Below are positions 33,881 to 45,504 of a stretch of DNA of 64,000 nucleotides, one piece after another. The first letter of the stretch is position 1; the number at the start of each line of letters is the position of its first letter. A program made the position numbers and the translations under genes. Source of the stretch: Lates calcarifer (taxonomy: Eukaryota > Chordata > Actinopteri > Centropomidae); contig NC_066833.1 in assembly GCF_001640805.2 (NCBI RefSeq), positions 344,757 through 408,756 of the forward strand, written 5' to 3'. A model generated the notes under the pieces. That model did no database searches and was not told where the DNA came from. It was given only the letters and a program-made list of their open reading frames with translations.

Positions 33881-35517
33881 ATGATGGAAGAAGATGAACT
33901 CTGCTTCCCACAGCTCCTCAACACCTCCTGCAAGAAGCCGAAGCCTCCTCCCTCTGAGGCTGTGTTCATTTACATCCTGCTGTTCTTCATCTCTGTGCTG
34001 ACTGTCATTCTCAACCTGCTGGTCATCATCTCCATCTCCCACTACAGGTAGATAGAAACCTCTCAACTGTGAAATGTCAGTGAATTTCAGAGCTTGTGTG
34101 ATGTGTGAGCTGTGTGAGTTACTGAAGTTGAAGATGTCAGAATGTCTGAAAACCATGAGCACTGTCTTTAGCAATGTCTCTTTGAATATGTTTTATGTTG
34201 CATCACACAGAGATGCTTTCATAACTCATGCAACTAACTGACTGTTTTTAACATTTGAAAATCATGTGAGGCTCAGTAAGACTGTGAGTTTGTGAAATGA
34301 TCCCACACTGTGTGAGACACTGAAGCACAACTAATGTTTGAAAACAGATATTGATTCATTTTTATCACTTGGATTACTGTTACACTGCCCTGAAGAGTTT
34401 TTGAAATGATTTTGATTATTTTTTCAGCTTGTGAGTTTTGTGAGCTTTCGTAAACTTGTGAAAAACAGTTTGTTAATCTGTAGAAAAGAGTTGTTGTAGT
34501 TGAAGATGTCAGATTTTCTCTGTTTTTTCTACACATCCACAGATGTCGGTTCTTCCAGCAGAGATTTTACAGAAGCTGATATAAAACTCTCAGTCTTATG
34601 AACCTGATCTGAGTCCATAGCAGTGGCTTCAGCCTCCCTCTTACTCTGATATTCTGTGGTTTTGAGTTTTTCTTCTTCTCTTCTTGATAATATTGTTGAT
34701 GTGTTGTGGTTTCAGGCAGCTCCACTCCCCCACCAACCTCATCCTCCTCTCTCTGGCGGTCTCAGACTTCTTCGTGGGCCTCCTGGTGATTCCGTTTACT
34801 ATCCTCACATCAGGGACCTGCTGGGTCCTTGGTGACCTCATGTGTGCTCTGTATTTTCTCTTACCTTACATCCTTGTTGTTGCCTCTGGGTTAAACATGG
34901 TGCTTGTATCAGTCGACCGTTATGTGGCTATTTGTGACCCCATGCATTACTCCACCAGGATCACTGATAAAGTTGTTAGCATCAGTGTTTGTGTGTGTTG
35001 GATCTGTTCTATTTTCTACGGCATTTTCATTTCATATGATCACCTGAAACAACCAGGTCGGTATAATTCCTGCTATGGAGAGTGTCTGGTTAACGTTGTA
35101 GGAGAAGTGGATCTTGTGACGTTCATCATTTCCATTACAGTCATTGTAGCTCTGTATATGAGAGTGTTTTTTGTGGCAGTGTCTCAGGCTCGTGCCATGC
35201 GCTCTCATGTTGAAACCACAGCCCAGTATTCAATGACCCTGACAATGAAGAAGTCTGAGCTGAAAGCAGCCAGGACTCTTGGTGTTGTTGTAGCTGTGTT
35301 TCTGATTTGCTATTGTCCATACTACATTTTTATTCTCACAGGCAACATCTTGGTTGGTTCTTCAACTGAGGCCTTTATGAGCTTTCTGATGTATTTTAAC
35401 TCCTGTCTGAACCCTGTCATCTACGCCTTCTTCTACCCCTGGTTTAGAAAAGCTGTAAAACACATTGTCACTCTTCAGATCCTGCGGCCTGACTCCACTG
35501 AGACCAACATACTGTAG
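33881..35517 (+). CDS. taar: Trace amine-associated receptor, locus 6 (two exons, intact)
   Basis: Exons 33881-34047 and 34716-35517 encode 322 aa; the intron is 668 nt, phase 2, the longest in the array. Motifs: N14-T-S, Asp2.50, SVDRYVAICDP, Pro at 3.32, acidic site in EVDLVTFI, Ser in place of Pro5.50 (FIISITVIVALY), LICYCPYY in TM6 and the TM7 TAAR fingerprint. The C-terminus differs from its neighbours, ending RPDSTETNIL rather than RPGSCDANVL. An imperfect match to the intron of TAAR-4 ('catgtgaggctcagtaagactgtgagtttgtgaaatgatcccacactgtgtga' region) links these two introns. It is an olfactory-type receptor by family; the ligand is unknown. Confidence 0.95.
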
Positions 35518-35572
35518 AGACACTGTGCTGTGATTAACCCCCTCACACCAAGTGGTATTAGATTAGAATGAT

Positions 35573-35576
<4 letters not shown>

Positions 35577-35626
<50 letters not shown>

Positions 35627-35628
35627 TA
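35577..35628. repeat. (TA)n(CA)n microsatellite
   Basis: About 16 TA units run straight into about 8 CA units, 60 nt after the TAAR-6 stop codon and so probably within the 3' UTR. Confidence 0.9.
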
Positions 35629-36044
35629 GATGTTTGTCAGTTTATTGTAAGAAAGAAACATAAAGAAACTTAAAAAAAAACACTGCTGTTGTTGAGGATG
35701 TATGATGTTGAAAGAGCAAAAACACTTTATGACTTCAGGTTCTATCAGTGATGATGTCTCCCAGTTCATTGAAATTTCTTCTGTGCATCTTTCATTTTTG
35801 GCCATGAATCTTCTCTGGTTCCTTTTTTCACATGGGCAGCATATTTAGGTATTGCGTGTATTGAGCTAGTTCATAAACTGCACAGTATTTGAAATTTTGA
35901 ATGTTTCTAGCTATTTCTTAAAGGGAAATAGCCTTAAACATAAATGTGAAGTAACTGTTGATTACACAATGTAATGGCTCTCCAAAATAAACAGAGCAAG
36001 TGTTTAAATCCAGCAGAAAAGCTCAGTGTTCATTTTCACACAAT

Positions 36045-36530
36045 TTGAAGTCCATCATTGTACAGTAAGAAAGATAATTCAAGTGGAAAAGACTCAGTAC
36101 AGTTGCCAATCTTCCCAGGAGTGGATGTCCCAGCAGATTCACCCCAAGTTCAGACTGTGCAATCCTCAGAGAAATTGCAAAAACCCCAAGAGCTACATCT
36201 CAGACTCTACAGGCTTCAGTCAGCATGTTAAATGTTAAAATTCATGCAAATAGAAGAAGACTGAACAAGTATGGCTTGTTTGGAAGGGCTGCCAAGAGAA
36301 AGCCTCTTCTCTCTAAAAAGAACATGGCAGCATGGCTTAGGTTTGCTAAGTTGCATCTGAACAAACCACAAGACTTCTGGAACAATGTCCTTTAGACAAA
36401 CAAGACTCAAATGGAGATGTTTGTAATAATACACAGTACCACATTTGGTGAAAACCAAACCCAAGATATCGGCACAAACTCGTCATACCAACTGTGAAGC
36501 ATGGTGGTGGAGAGCTTCAGTGCTGATGAT
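36045..36530 (+). mobile_element. Truncated Tc1-like fragment
   Basis: Same family as the 22.3-23.3 kb copy ('ctacatctcagactctacaggcttca', 'agcatggcttaggtttgctaagttgcatctgaacaaacca', 'aaccaactgtgaagcatggtggtgg'). It ends abruptly before the last catalytic segment. Confidence 0.75.
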
Positions 36531-37402
36531 TCAAGAGCATAGGTTTCAGTCATTTGAACAAATTAGAATTAATATTTCTCACAAAGATTTATTTAAAGAT
36601 CTCCAAATTCGTTATTTTTTAGAATCTCTTATGCGGAAAAATGAGATCCATTTGAAATTGTCTGAATTTGAAAATATTATGATCTCGGCCAGATCTTTGA
36701 AGGGAATAATGTCAAAGATTCGTAAATTGTTGCTGTACTCCCCTGAAGCCACTTTGGGAGCATGACCTAGGTTTGACATTTAGTCCTGCAGACTGGTCCA
36801 ACATTTGCGATAGTATTTTTCCAAAATGTACCTCAATTTCCATTCCAATTTTCATGAAAAAAAGTCTATTTTTTTCACACGACTTCTTATGCACCTATTC
36901 ACCTCCAGAAAATGTTGCCCAATAGTTCAAACCTCTGTTATAAATGTAATGCAAAAACACATAAAAGTACATTTTTTATCATATCAATGTCAGACTTGGT
37001 CAGGATACTCATAATGAGTTTGTGATCAAAAGTTATCAAAAGCTTTACAAAATATCGAAGGTTGTGGCTATGGCAGCACCTCATATTTTGATGTGTCACC
37101 GTGAAACAGGAAGTTGCATTTATTTTGCTGTAACGCAGGCATACTTTGTCCAGTCTGCCCCAGATTTCACAGGTTTGATAATTGTCCGGGCGTGATCACA
37201 CCCACTTGTTAATATTCACATAAAGTTATAGCACCACCTAGTGGCAACAGGAAATGGCTTATTTTATACTTTGATATGCTGTTACTAGCAGATTGACCTG
37301 ATCTACTTCAAATTTGGTCAGGAAAGCCTTATGGTCTTCATGATGCCTTACTGTGAAAATTGTAGCGATTTGTTGAAAGGTGTGGTGAATTTCAATGCTT
37401 CG
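36531..37402. repeat. Dispersed repeat-rich DNA without genes
   Basis: It contains stretches such as 'gttatagcaccacctagtggcaacaggaaatg' and 'actttgatatgctgttactag', which recur, inverted, in the 47.8-48.3 and 58.0-58.6 kb flanks ('aggtggcgctgtaac'). It is probably an old fish interspersed repeat; no coding content is seen. Confidence 0.45.
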
Positions 37403-39290
37403 CCATGAATCAGGAAGTTGATGTATCTCATGCATACATTGTCTGATCTGCACCAACCTTCACGTGTTTCACAAGGGTCCTGGTCTGAGGACATCTTAAT
37501 AATAATAACAATATTATCTTAAATTTATATAGCGCCTTTCATGAGACCTAAGGACACTTTACAAAGACAATGTCAAATCAAAACAAAATTAAGACCAACT
37601 GCCAAAGGCCTGGGTGAATAAGTGACTTTTCAGAGCAGACTTAAAAGTGACCAAAGATGTAGCATGGCGAATCTCCATTGGGAGAGAGTCCCAGAGGGTG
37701 GGGGCTGCAACACTGAAGGCCCTGTCCCCAAAGGATCACGTTTTGGTGCGGGGAATAGATAGAAGGCCTGAGTCAGAGGACCGCAGGTTCCATGAAGGGG
37801 TATGCTGGTGGAGGAGGTCCAAAAGTTGTGGAGCTCTGGAGTGGCTGACAGACAGTATGGAGGGAATGGGTGAGCTGGAGTAAATAAACTTGCACCGTGA
37901 GCCCCTGTGGATGTACTTGGGGCGAAGTAAGAGTCCAAGAGATTTAATAACATCCAGACAATTTGGACTAGAGAAGCTGAGGAGGTTCTGCAATTCCTTA
38001 GAGCAGGGGTGTCAAACTCAAATACACAGTGGGCCGAAATGAAAAAATTGCTACAAGTCAAGGGCCGGACGGGTTCAACGTTTATTGAAAACTTATTGAA
38101 ACAACCTTTTTGCGCATATTGAACCTGGAACTAAGAAGGCCGATAGATTGCTGCCTATAAAACAACATTAATTATGAAATAAAAACAACATATAATAAAT
38201 AAATAAAAATAAAAGAAATAAAACCAGTTTCATTAATTCCTTATGGCTCTCTCTGCAGTTTTTCCACAGTAATTTCAAGTGAAAATATTTTCTACAGTGA
38301 ACATAGCCTGCTGTGAAACCAGACTTCTTTTGAACTCTTCTACCTTCTGGCCTTTGTGTCGTGTCCAGATGCTTGTATCTGTCGTGGTGCTTCGTTTCAT
38401 AGTGTCTTCTTATGTTGTATTGTTTCATTACAGCTACAATGTCAGCTACACAGAAGACACACAGCTTTGCCCTTTACATCCGCGGACATTATACTGTGCC
38501 TCCCACCTGTCTTGAAAACCCCTTTTTTCAAAGTCCACTCCTTTAGCCATTTTTTGGGGGAGAAGGATAGCTGAGAGTTGACATGAGCAGTGTGTAATAC
38601 CATAAAACTGCTGATGAATGAGTGGGGCACGCTTTCCCGGCCCGTGATTGACGTGCCGCCGCACAGGCAGTGCATTATGGGACTTGTAGTATTATGGTGG
38701 TGCGTGCGATATACCGGTGGGCCAGCTCTAATAGTAAACAGATTTTGTCATGCGGGCCAAAGATAATTCATTCATGGGCCAGATGTGGCCCGCGGGCCTT
38801 GTGTTTGACACATGTGCCTTAGAGGAATATTCCAAAACCTCCACACAGCTGTGCAGCCACCTTATCACTTCCTGTCCTTGACAGGATGAGGAGCCCTGCC
38901 AGTTTATCCTCGCTGGTGTACAGAGAGTGAGGCCCCCATGATCTGATGGTTTGTTCACAGATTTGGGGTCTCCACTATCCATCCACTTTCTGATTTGTAG
39001 AACATGTGATATTTCATAAGGCACAGTTGAAATACAGGAGATCAAGATTATTTCTTCTTTTTGCTGTATTTGTGTTGTTAAATATATAAGTTACTTTTTT
39101 AATACTCTGTATGTTTGTTGTTATCTTCAAAAATCATTAAAAAAAAGGTGATGTAGGTCATGATCGGAAATTGGCAGATGAAGAGTTGGATTCATGGAGC
39201 GAGGGAGGAGGGGTGTTTGTGTCAGGAGATGAGAGAGAGGAGATAAATGAGCTGTATACAGAGCTGTGGTCAAACTGCTTCTCCTCTCTG
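37403..39290 (+). repeat. Segmental duplication, left arm (5' of TAAR-7)
   Basis: From 'catgaatcaggaagttgatgta' to the TAAR-7 start this matches 52440-54574 upstream of TAAR-8, with few mismatches in the aligned parts. Differences are large indels: a hAT element here, and LINE and LTR insertions there. It includes the 'tatagcgcctttca' dispersed repeat at about 37545. Confidence 0.75.
38004..38816 (-). mobile_element. Non-autonomous hAT transposon with 8-bp target duplication
   Basis: The 813-bp element has ends CAGGGGTGTCAAACTC and GTGTTTGACACATGTG (imperfect inverted repeats). It is flanked by CCTTAGAG (37996-38003 and 38817-38824). The sister duplicon has the empty site with a single CCTTAGAG near 54007, which proves the insertion. 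The minus strand carries remnants of a hAT transposase N-terminus: VDFEKRGFQDRWEAQYNV (about 38540) and NIRRHYETKHHDRYKHL (about 38360-38410), the BED-finger region. No catalytic domain remains. Confidence 0.9.
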
Positions 39291-39291
39291 A
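39247..39291 (+). other. Shortened upstream ORF of TAAR-7
   Basis: Fourteen codons from ATG 39247, still ending in a TGA that overlaps the receptor ATG. This is despite two small deletions relative to the 21-codon version of loci 2, 3 and 6. Confidence 0.3.
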
Positions 39292-40160
39292 TGATGGAAG
39301 AAGATGAACTCTGCTTCCCACAGCTCCTCAACACCTCCTGCAAGAAGCCAAAACCTCCTGACTCTGTGACTGTGTTCATTTACATCCTGCTGTTCTTCAT
39401 CTCTGTGCTGACTGCTGCTCTCAACCTGCTGGTCATCATCTCCATCTCCCACTACAGGTAGATAGAAAGAGACAGCAGACTCAGATTTATTGTTACACTG
39501 TCCTGAAGGTCTTGTGAAATGATGTCAATTAATTTCACCGTTTGTGTCGTATGTGAGCTTTTGTAAACTTGACAAATTGCTATTCTGTAGAAAAGAGTTG
39601 TTGAAGTATTGTCTCTGTCTTTTTACACATCCACAGATGTCAATATCTCCTGCAGAGTTTTTTCACAGCAGTGACTTCAGCCTCCCTCTTACTCTGATAT
39701 TCTGTGGTTTTGAGTTTTTCTTCTTCTCTTCTTGATAATATTGTTGATGTGTTGTGGTTTCAGGCAGCTCCACTCCCCCACCAACCTCATCCTCCTCTCT
39801 CTGGCGGTCTCAGACTTCTTCGTGGGTTTCCTCCTGATCCCATTTACTATCTTCATGACAGCATCGTGCTGGGTCCTGGGTGACCTCATGTGTGCTCTGT
39901 ATTTCCTCCTACCTTACACCTTTATCAATGCCTCTGGGTTAAACATGTTGCTCATATCAGTTGATCGCTATGTGGCTATTTGTGACCCCATGCATTACTC
40001 CACCAGGATCACTGATAAAGTTGTTACTATCAGTGTTTGTCTGTGTTGGATCTTTTCTGTTTTCTACAGCATTTTCATTTTATTTGATCACCTGAAACAA
40101 CCAGGCCGATATAATTCCTGCTATGGAGAGTGTATGGTTGAAGTTGTAGGAGAAGTGGAT

Positions 40161-40165
40161 CTTGT
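40161..40165. repeat. Target-site duplication CTTGT (left)
   Basis: Five bases of TAAR-7 exon 2 immediately before the LTR. They are repeated at 45505-45509. Confidence 0.95.
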
Positions 40166-40634
40166 TGTTATGAACTCTAGTATAGGACCCCAATGCAGAG
40201 AACACACACACAGGTAGGTACCAACAGATGGCTCTTTAATCAGGCACCGATGAAAAACACAGGAACAATAGGCAGGCAGCGTGGCAGGCGACTGGCTGAC
40301 TAAAGAAAGTACTGAAGACACGAGGAACAGAAAACGCTGCCACTGGAGAACACAGGTAGCCACAGAGAACAGGAGAATCCAAAACACAGGTAGCGCTGAG
40401 AGCTTGCACACTGGATACAGCAAGGAATACTCTGGCAAAGGACTGGGGTGAAGGCCGGGCTTAAGAAGGCGAAGGGAGAACGAGCGGAGTGGAAACAGGT
40501 GTGTGTAATCAGCCAGCAGGAGGAGACAGCCACACCCCTAGCAACACACCAGCTCTGCAACCAAACAGAAAAAAGGGAAGGGGGAACAGAGAGAAAAAGC
40601 ACAACACAAAGACAAACTAACCCAAACCATAACA
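40166..40634 (-). repeat. 3' LTR of the chromovirus
   Basis: 469 bp, TGTTATGAAC at the left to CCATAACA at the right on the + strand. The G/C-rich tract just inside (about 40635-40646; GAGGGGGGGGTAC in element sense) is the likely polypurine tract for plus-strand priming. Confidence 0.95.
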
Positions 40635-40645
40635 GTACCCCCCCC

Positions 40646-43600
40646 TCAACGGACGCCTCCTGGCGGCCTACCAGGCTTGTCGGGATGCCTGGTGTAAAAG
40701 TCATTAATGAGTTCAGGGTCCAGGATGAGTGAGCGAGTGATCCAGGAACGTTCCTCTGGCCCGTACCCCTCCCAGTCCACCAGGTATTGAAAGCCCCGAC
40801 CCCGCTTCCGCACATCCAACAGCTGCCGGACAGTGAACGCAGGGTGGTCATCGATGATCCGGGGGGGTGGAGGGGGTTCGGCCGGAGGGCACAGAGGACT
40901 GGTGGAGACAGGCTTGAGCAGGGAGACATGAAAAGACGGGTGGATATTGAGGGAGGGGGGCAACTGGAGTCTCACCACACTGGGGTTGATGATGCGGTCG
41001 ATAGTGTATGGGCCGATGTATCTGGGGGAGAGTTTGCGGGAGTCAGACCTGAGAGGAAGATCACGGGTGGAAAGCCAGACCTTCTGGCCGGGTTGATACA
41101 GGGGAGCAGGAGTGCGGTGACGATCAGCCAACCTCTGGTTCCGAGCCGCAGTACGGGCTAGAGCTGCTTGGGCTTCACGCCAGACTTGGCGGGCACGCTG
41201 GAGGTGCGCCTGCACCGAGGGAACTGCCACTTCGGTCTCCTGAGCAGGGAAGAGAGGAGGCTGAAAGCCATTAGCAGCCATAAAAGGAGACATACCTGTG
41301 GCTGAGCTGACCAGGGAGTTGTGAGCGTATTCGATCCAGGGAAGGTGGGAAGACCAGGAGACTGGGTGATTAGAGGCAACACAGCGAAGGGCTGCCTCCA
41401 GATCCTGGTTGGCCCGCTCAGTCTGGCCATTAGTCTGGGGATGGTAACCAGAGGATAGACTGGCTGTAGCCCCCACAGCTCGGCAAAAAGCCTGCCAAAC
41501 TCTGGAGGAAAACTGAGGTCCTCTGTCGGAGACAATGTCCTGGGGGATTCCATGAAGCCTGAACACATGCTGAATGAGTAGATTAGCAGTCTCTAGGGCA
41601 GAGGGAAGTTTAGAGAGCGGGATAAAATGGACAGATTTGGAGAATCGGTCAATAACAGTTAGAATGGTGTTGTTACCATCAGATGGTGGCAGTCCAGTGA
41701 CGAAGTCCACGGCAATGTGAGACCAGGGACGATGGGGTATGGGAAGAGGGCGTAGGAGACCAGCAGGAGCACGATGAGAAGACTTGTTCCGGGCACAGAC
41801 TGAGCAGGCAGAGACGAACTCCTTAGTGTCAGCGGACATGGAGGGCCACCAGAAACGCTGACGAAGCAGAGCCAGGGTCCGGTGAAACCCAGGATGGCAT
41901 GCCACCTTGGAGGAGTGCCCCCACTGGAGCACAGGGGAACGGACAGGCTCTGGGACAAACAGGCGGTTGGGAGGACCACCCTCCGGGGTAGGATGATCAG
42001 ACAGGGCCTCCTGGACCAGCTGCTCAATCTCCCACCTGGCAGCTCCCACCACACAGGAGGAAGGCAGAATGGTGTCCACCGCAGGACCTTCAACGGGGGA
42101 AGAGAACTGGCGAGAGAGGGCATCAGGCTTGGCGTTCCTGGAGCCTGGCCGGTAGGTGAGGGTGAAGTTAAATCGGCCCAGGAACAAAGCCCACCGAGCC
42201 TGACGGGAGTTGAGTCTGCGGGCAGAACGGAGGTAAGACAGGTTCTTATGGTCAGTCCAAACAATAAAAGGGTGTGTAGAACCCTCCAGCCAGTGCCTCC
42301 ACTCCTGGAGGGCCAGCACCACTGCCAGCAGCTCCCGATTCCCCACATCATAGTTCCTCTCCGCAGGTGTGAGACGGCGGGAGAAGAACGCACAGGGGTG
42401 GAGTTTCTGGTCAGAGGTGGACCGTTGAGACAGGACCGCTCCCACACCAGAGTCCGAGGCATCAACCTCTACAACAAACTGGACAGAGGGATCAGGGTGA
42501 CACAACACGGGAGCAGAGGAAAATAAACTCTTTAACTTAGTAAAAGCGGCCTCAGCCGCAGGGGACCAAACAAAAGGTGATTTGACAGAGGTTAACTTAG
42601 TAAGAGGTGCAGCCACTCTACTGTAATCGCGAATGAACCTGCGGTAGAAATTAGCGAACCCAAGATACCGCTGTAGTTGCTTCCTGTCGGTGGGAGTGGG
42701 CCATTCAACCACTGCCTTAATCTTGGCAGGGTCAGACCTGACCTGCCCTTTTTCCACCACAAAGCCCAGGAAACTGACTGAGGGGACATGAAACTCACAC
42801 TTCTCGGCTTTAACAAAAAGACGGTTCTCCAAAAGTCTTTGCAAAACTAGCCGGACGTGTTGTACATGTTCATCAGGGGTGCGGGAGAAAATCAAAATGT
42901 CATCCAGGTAGACAAAAACAAACCGGTTGAGCATATCACGGAGGACATCGTTGATGAGACATTGGAAGACAGCAGGTGCGTTGGTTAACCCAAAAGGCAT
43001 GACAAGGTACTCAAAATGACCGAGAGGAGTGTTGAATCCGGTCTTCCATTCATCCCCCTCCTTGATCCGCACCAAGTGGTAAGCATTACGTAGATCCAAC
43101 TTGGTGAAGATGGTGGCCTGGTGGAGGGAAGCGAAGGCAGAATCGATCAGGGGAAGAGGGTACTTATTCTTAACAGTGATCTCATTAAGTCCCCTGTAGT
43201 CTACACAGGGCCGAAGAGTCTTGTCCTTCTTTTCTACAAAAAAAAATCCTGCTCCCAAGGGCGAAGAGGAAGGACGGATGAGACCTGCTGCCAGAGAGTC
43301 AGAGATGTAGGTCTCCATAGCCTCCCTTTCAGGCTTGGAGAGGTTATAGAGCTTGCTGGATGGATAGGGGGCTCCAGGGAGCAGATCAATACTGCAGTCA
43401 TAAGGTCTATGAGGAGGCAGAGATTGAGCCCGGTCCCTGCTGAACACCTCCTGGAGGTCATGATACTGCTGGGGGACTGAGGAAAGATCTATGGGTTTAG
43501 GGGTTCCAGGAGCTGAGATGGTGGTGGGAATGGCCGAGTGGAGACAGTGGGAGTGACAAAATAAACTCCAATTAGTAATGGATAGAGTGGACCAGTCTAT

Positions 43601-43957
43601 GTGTGGGTTGTGGAGCTTGAGCCAGGGAAGGCCTAATACCAAAGAAGAAGATGGTGAGGGGATTATGAAAAAGGAAATATCTTCTCGATGATTGCCAGAG
43701 AGGAGCAGGGACACAGGAATAGTTCGGAGAGTGACATGGGCCAGAAGGCGACCATCGAGGGCAAAAACGTCCTTGGGTTCAGGAAGGGGTTCTGAGGGGA
43801 TGTCAAAACGGGAAACAATACCAGAGTCTATGAAATTGTCGTCCGAACCAGAGTCCACTAGGACAGGGAGAGGAATGCCCTCTTTAGACCAGGAAACAGT
43901 CCCTTTCAGAGAAAAACGTTTGGAGGATGGGGGAACAGCAGAAGTTCGGCTCACCAA
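40646..43957 (-). CDS. pol: Chromovirus Pol polyprotein (PR-RT-RNase H-IN-chromodomain)
   Basis: An open frame of 1103 codons in the -1 frame relative to gag. It overlaps the gag end and has no ATG there, so it is probably expressed by -1 frameshifting. Domains in order: aspartic protease, DSG at about 35-37; reverse transcriptase with [14 protein letters not shown] at 350-353; RNase H with D499, E542 and D569; integrase with the HHCC zinc site H688, H692, C718, C721 and the DD35E triad D751, D811, E847; a GPY/F-type module ([10 protein letters not shown], about 977-986); and a C-terminal chromodomain (about 1040-1095). The length and order match Sushi/Tf1-type chromoviruses. No stop or frameshift is seen. 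It copies element RNA to DNA and integrates it; the chromodomain may steer integration to marked chromatin. Confidence 0.95.
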   Translation of the reverse strand: MVSRTSAVPPSSKRFSLKGTVSWSKEGIPLPVLVDSGSDDNFIDSGIVSRFDIPSEPLPEPKDVFALDGRLLAHVTLRTIPVSLLLSGNHREDISFFIIPSPSSSLVLGLPWLKLHNPHIDWSTLSITNWSLFCHSHCLHSAIPTTISAPGTPKPIDLSSVPQQYHDLQEVFSRDRAQSLPPHRPYDCSIDLLPGAPYPSSKLYNLSKPEREAMETYISDSLAAGLIRPSSSPLGAGFFFVEKKDKTLRPCVDYRGLNEITVKNKYPLPLIDSAFASLHQATIFTKLDLRNAYHLVRIKEGDEWKTGFNTPLGHFEYLVMPFGLTNAPAVFQCLINDVLRDMLNRFVFVYLDDILIFSRTPDEHVQHVRLVLQRLLENRLFVKAEKCEFHVPSVSFLGFVVEKGQVRSDPAKIKAVVEWPTPTDRKQLQRYLGFANFYRRFIRDYSRVAAPLTKLTSVKSPFVWSPAAEAAFTKLKSLFSSAPVLCHPDPSVQFVVEVDASDSGVGAVLSQRSTSDQKLHPCAFFSRRLTPAERNYDVGNRELLAVVLALQEWRHWLEGSTHPFIVWTDHKNLSYLRSARRLNSRQARWALFLGRFNFTLTYRPGSRNAKPDALSRQFSSPVEGPAVDTILPSSCVVGAARWEIEQLVQEALSDHPTPEGGPPNRLFVPEPVRSPVLQWGHSSKVACHPGFHRTLALLRQRFWWPSMSADTKEFVSACSVCARNKSSHRAPAGLLRPLPIPHRPWSHIAVDFVTGLPPSDGNNTILTVIDRFSKSVHFIPLSKLPSALETANLLIQHVFRLHGIPQDIVSDRGPQFSSRVWQAFCRAVGATASLSSGYHPQTNGQTERANQDLEAALRCVASNHPVSWSSHLPWIEYAHNSLVSSATGMSPFMAANGFQPPLFPAQETEVAVPSVQAHLQRARQVWREAQAALARTAARNQRLADRHRTPAPLYQPGQKVWLSTRDLPLRSDSRKLSPRYIGPYTIDRIINPSVVRLQLPPSLNIHPSFHVSLLKPVSTSPLCPPAEPPPPPRIIDDHPAFTVRQLLDVRKRGRGFQYLVDWEGYGPEERSWITRSLILDPELINDFYTRHPDKPGRPPGGVR

Positions 43958-45018
43958 CGTTCCCCTAGAGGTTGATGAGCCAAATCTTTTGGTCGTAAGG
44001 GACAGAGAGCGAGGACATGACCCTCACCACCACAGTAGAGGCACAGTCTCTGGAGGAAGCGGCGTTGACGTTCAGTGGGGGTGAGTCTCATCCTCCCCAA
44101 CTGCATAGGCTCCTCTCTGCAGGGGGAGGAAGAGGCAGCTGGGGGAGATGTACAGGCAGAAGGTGGCTCCGGAGGAGGGCAAGGTACCATGGGACCAGAG
44201 GGTCGAGGGGACTTTGATCGAAGGGAAGGGGCCCTAATTCTGACTGCCCTTTCCCTGCGTCTCTCGCTAAGGCGATTGTCCAAACGGATAGCCAAGGAGA
44301 TTAGCTCCTCCAGAGAAGAGGTCTCATCCCGAGAAGCAAGTTCATCTTTGAGTTCCTCACTGAGCCCTCGCAGAAATAACCCTTGTAAAGCCCCTTCATC
44401 CCACCCACACTCGGCAGCGAGAATGCGGAAATCTACTGAATAAGCAGCTACCGTGAGGGATCCCTGACGTAGGGAGAGTAGCCGGTTACCAGCTACCTTG
44501 CCCCGGAGTGGGTGGTCGAAAACTCTACGGAACTCATAGCAAAAAGAATGGTATGTTTGCCAAGCAGGTGAGTTAGCATTAGCTGTGGCTACTGCCCATG
44601 CTGACGCCTTCCCTGAAAGTAAGCTGCTAACAAAAGCGATCTTGGACCTGTCGGTTGAGTAGGATAAGGGCTGCTGGTCAAAAACTAATGAACACTGGTG
44701 GAGAAACTGACTACAAGACCCTACTTCTCCTGAATACCTGACCGGAGTGGGGATAAAGGGCTCACGAGGAAGGCTGGGCAGGGTAGGAGAAGTAGTCGGG
44801 GCTGGAGGATGGACTGGTGGAGCCGAAGAGGGAACAGGAGCCGCCAGAGAGGTAAGCTGCGTGGAGACCTGGTCCAGGCGGGCGTCGAGTTGGGTCATGC
44901 TGGAGGCCAGGCAGAGCAGCTTGTCCGTGATATCCTTCAGAGCATCCTCATGTTGGCCCACCCGTGCTCCTTGAGAGGTGAGAGCGAGTTTTACCCTCTC
45001 AATCTCTGCGGGGTCCAT
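43951..45018 (-). CDS. gag: Chromovirus Gag polyprotein
   Basis: Starting at the ATG at 45018 ([10 protein letters not shown]), 18 nt inside the 5' LTR border, gives 355 codons ending in TGA 43951-43953. The frame is open further upstream into the LTR, but this ATG fits related gag starts and lies just after the primer site. Seen: a probable coiled coil at about 5-60, a retrotransposon gag core in the middle ([12 protein letters not shown], then [15 protein letters not shown]), a basic stretch, and one CCHC zinc knuckle near the C-terminus ([14 protein letters not shown]) for RNA packaging. pol overlaps its end in the -1 frame. Confidence 0.93.
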   Translation of the reverse strand: MDPAEIERVKLALTSQGARVGQHEDALKDITDKLLCLASSMTQLDARLDQVSTQLTSLAAPVPSSAPPVHPPAPTTSPTLPSLPREPFIPTPVRYSGEVGSCSQFLHQCSLVFDQQPLSYSTDRSKIAFVSSLLSGKASAWAVATANANSPAWQTYHSFCYEFRRVFDHPLRGKVAGNRLLSLRQGSLTVAAYSVDFRILAAECGWDEGALQGLFLRGLSEELKDELASRDETSSLEELISLAIRLDNRLSERRRERAVRIRAPSLRSKSPRPSGPMVPCPPPEPPSACTSPPAASSSPCREEPMQLGRMRLTPTERQRRFLQRLCLYCGGEGHVLALCPLRPKDLAHQPLGERW

Positions 45019-45023
45019 GCTTG

Positions 45024-45035
45024 GCCAGAGTATTC
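45024..45035 (-). promoter_or_regulatory. Self-priming primer-binding site
   Basis: In element sense the 12 bases right after the 5' LTR are GAATACTCTGGC. The LTR carries the exact reverse complement, GCCAGAGTATTC (45295-45306), about 25 nt downstream of a TTAAG TATA-like box. If transcription starts there, the RNA 5' end can fold back and prime reverse transcription, as established for Tf1 and Sushi. No tRNA-type primer site is needed. Confidence 0.75.
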
Positions 45036-45504
45036 TGTTATGAACTCTAGTATAGGACCCCAATGCAGAGAACACACACACAGGTAGGTACCAACAGATG
45101 GCTCTTTAATCAGGCACCGATGAAAAACACAGGAACAATAGGCAGGCAGCGTGGCAGGCGACTGGCTGACTAAAGAAAGTACTGAAGACACAAGGAACAG
45201 AAAACGCTGCCACTGGAGAACACAGGTAGCCACAGAGAACAGGAGAATCCAAAACACAGGTAGCGCTGAGAGCTTGCACACTGGATACAGCAAGGAATAC
45301 TCTGGCAAAGGGCTGGGGTGAAGGCCGGGCTTAAGAAGGCGAAGGGAGAACGAGCGGAGTGGAAACAGGTGTGTGTAATCAGCCAGCAGGAGGAGACAGC
45401 CACACCCCTAGCAACACACCAGCTCTGCAACCAAACAGAAAAAAGGGAAGGGGGAACAGAGAGAAAAAGCACAACACAAAGACAAACTAACCCAAACCAT
45501 AACA
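45036..45504 (-). repeat. 5' LTR of the chromovirus
   Basis: 469 bp, carrying the promoter in element sense. A TATA-like TTAAG lies near 45331-45335 and the inferred RNA start near 45306, giving U3 of about 200 bp. It is followed on the receptor side by the second CTTGT (45505-45509). Confidence 0.93.

Larger units (their letters stand above)
40166..45504 (-). mobile_element. Intact Ty3/gypsy chromovirus (Sushi-like) inside TAAR-7
   Basis: The 5339-bp element lies on the minus strand: 5' LTR 45036-45504, gag, pol, 3' LTR 40166-40634. It has TG...CA ends, 469-bp LTRs that I read as differing at two sites only (40322/45192 and 40442/45312), and a perfect 5-bp target duplication. gag and pol are both open, and pol ends in a chromodomain. 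The primer site next to the 5' LTR is complementary to an LTR segment, consistent with the Tf1/Sushi self-priming mode. All this indicates a very recent, possibly still mobile, insertion. LTR identity alone does not prove activity. Confidence 0.95.

Noticed and set aside
34641..34841. Minus-strand frames over the exon 2 start (RMRLVGEWSCLKPQHINN type), recurring in most loci
   Set aside because: This is the reverse complement of the conserved splice acceptor and TM2 coding region. The recurrence reflects paralogy, not an antisense gene.
41882..42526. Long + strand open frames across 40.8-44.5 kb
   Set aside because: These are antisense shadows of the GC-rich chromovirus gag and pol on the minus strand.
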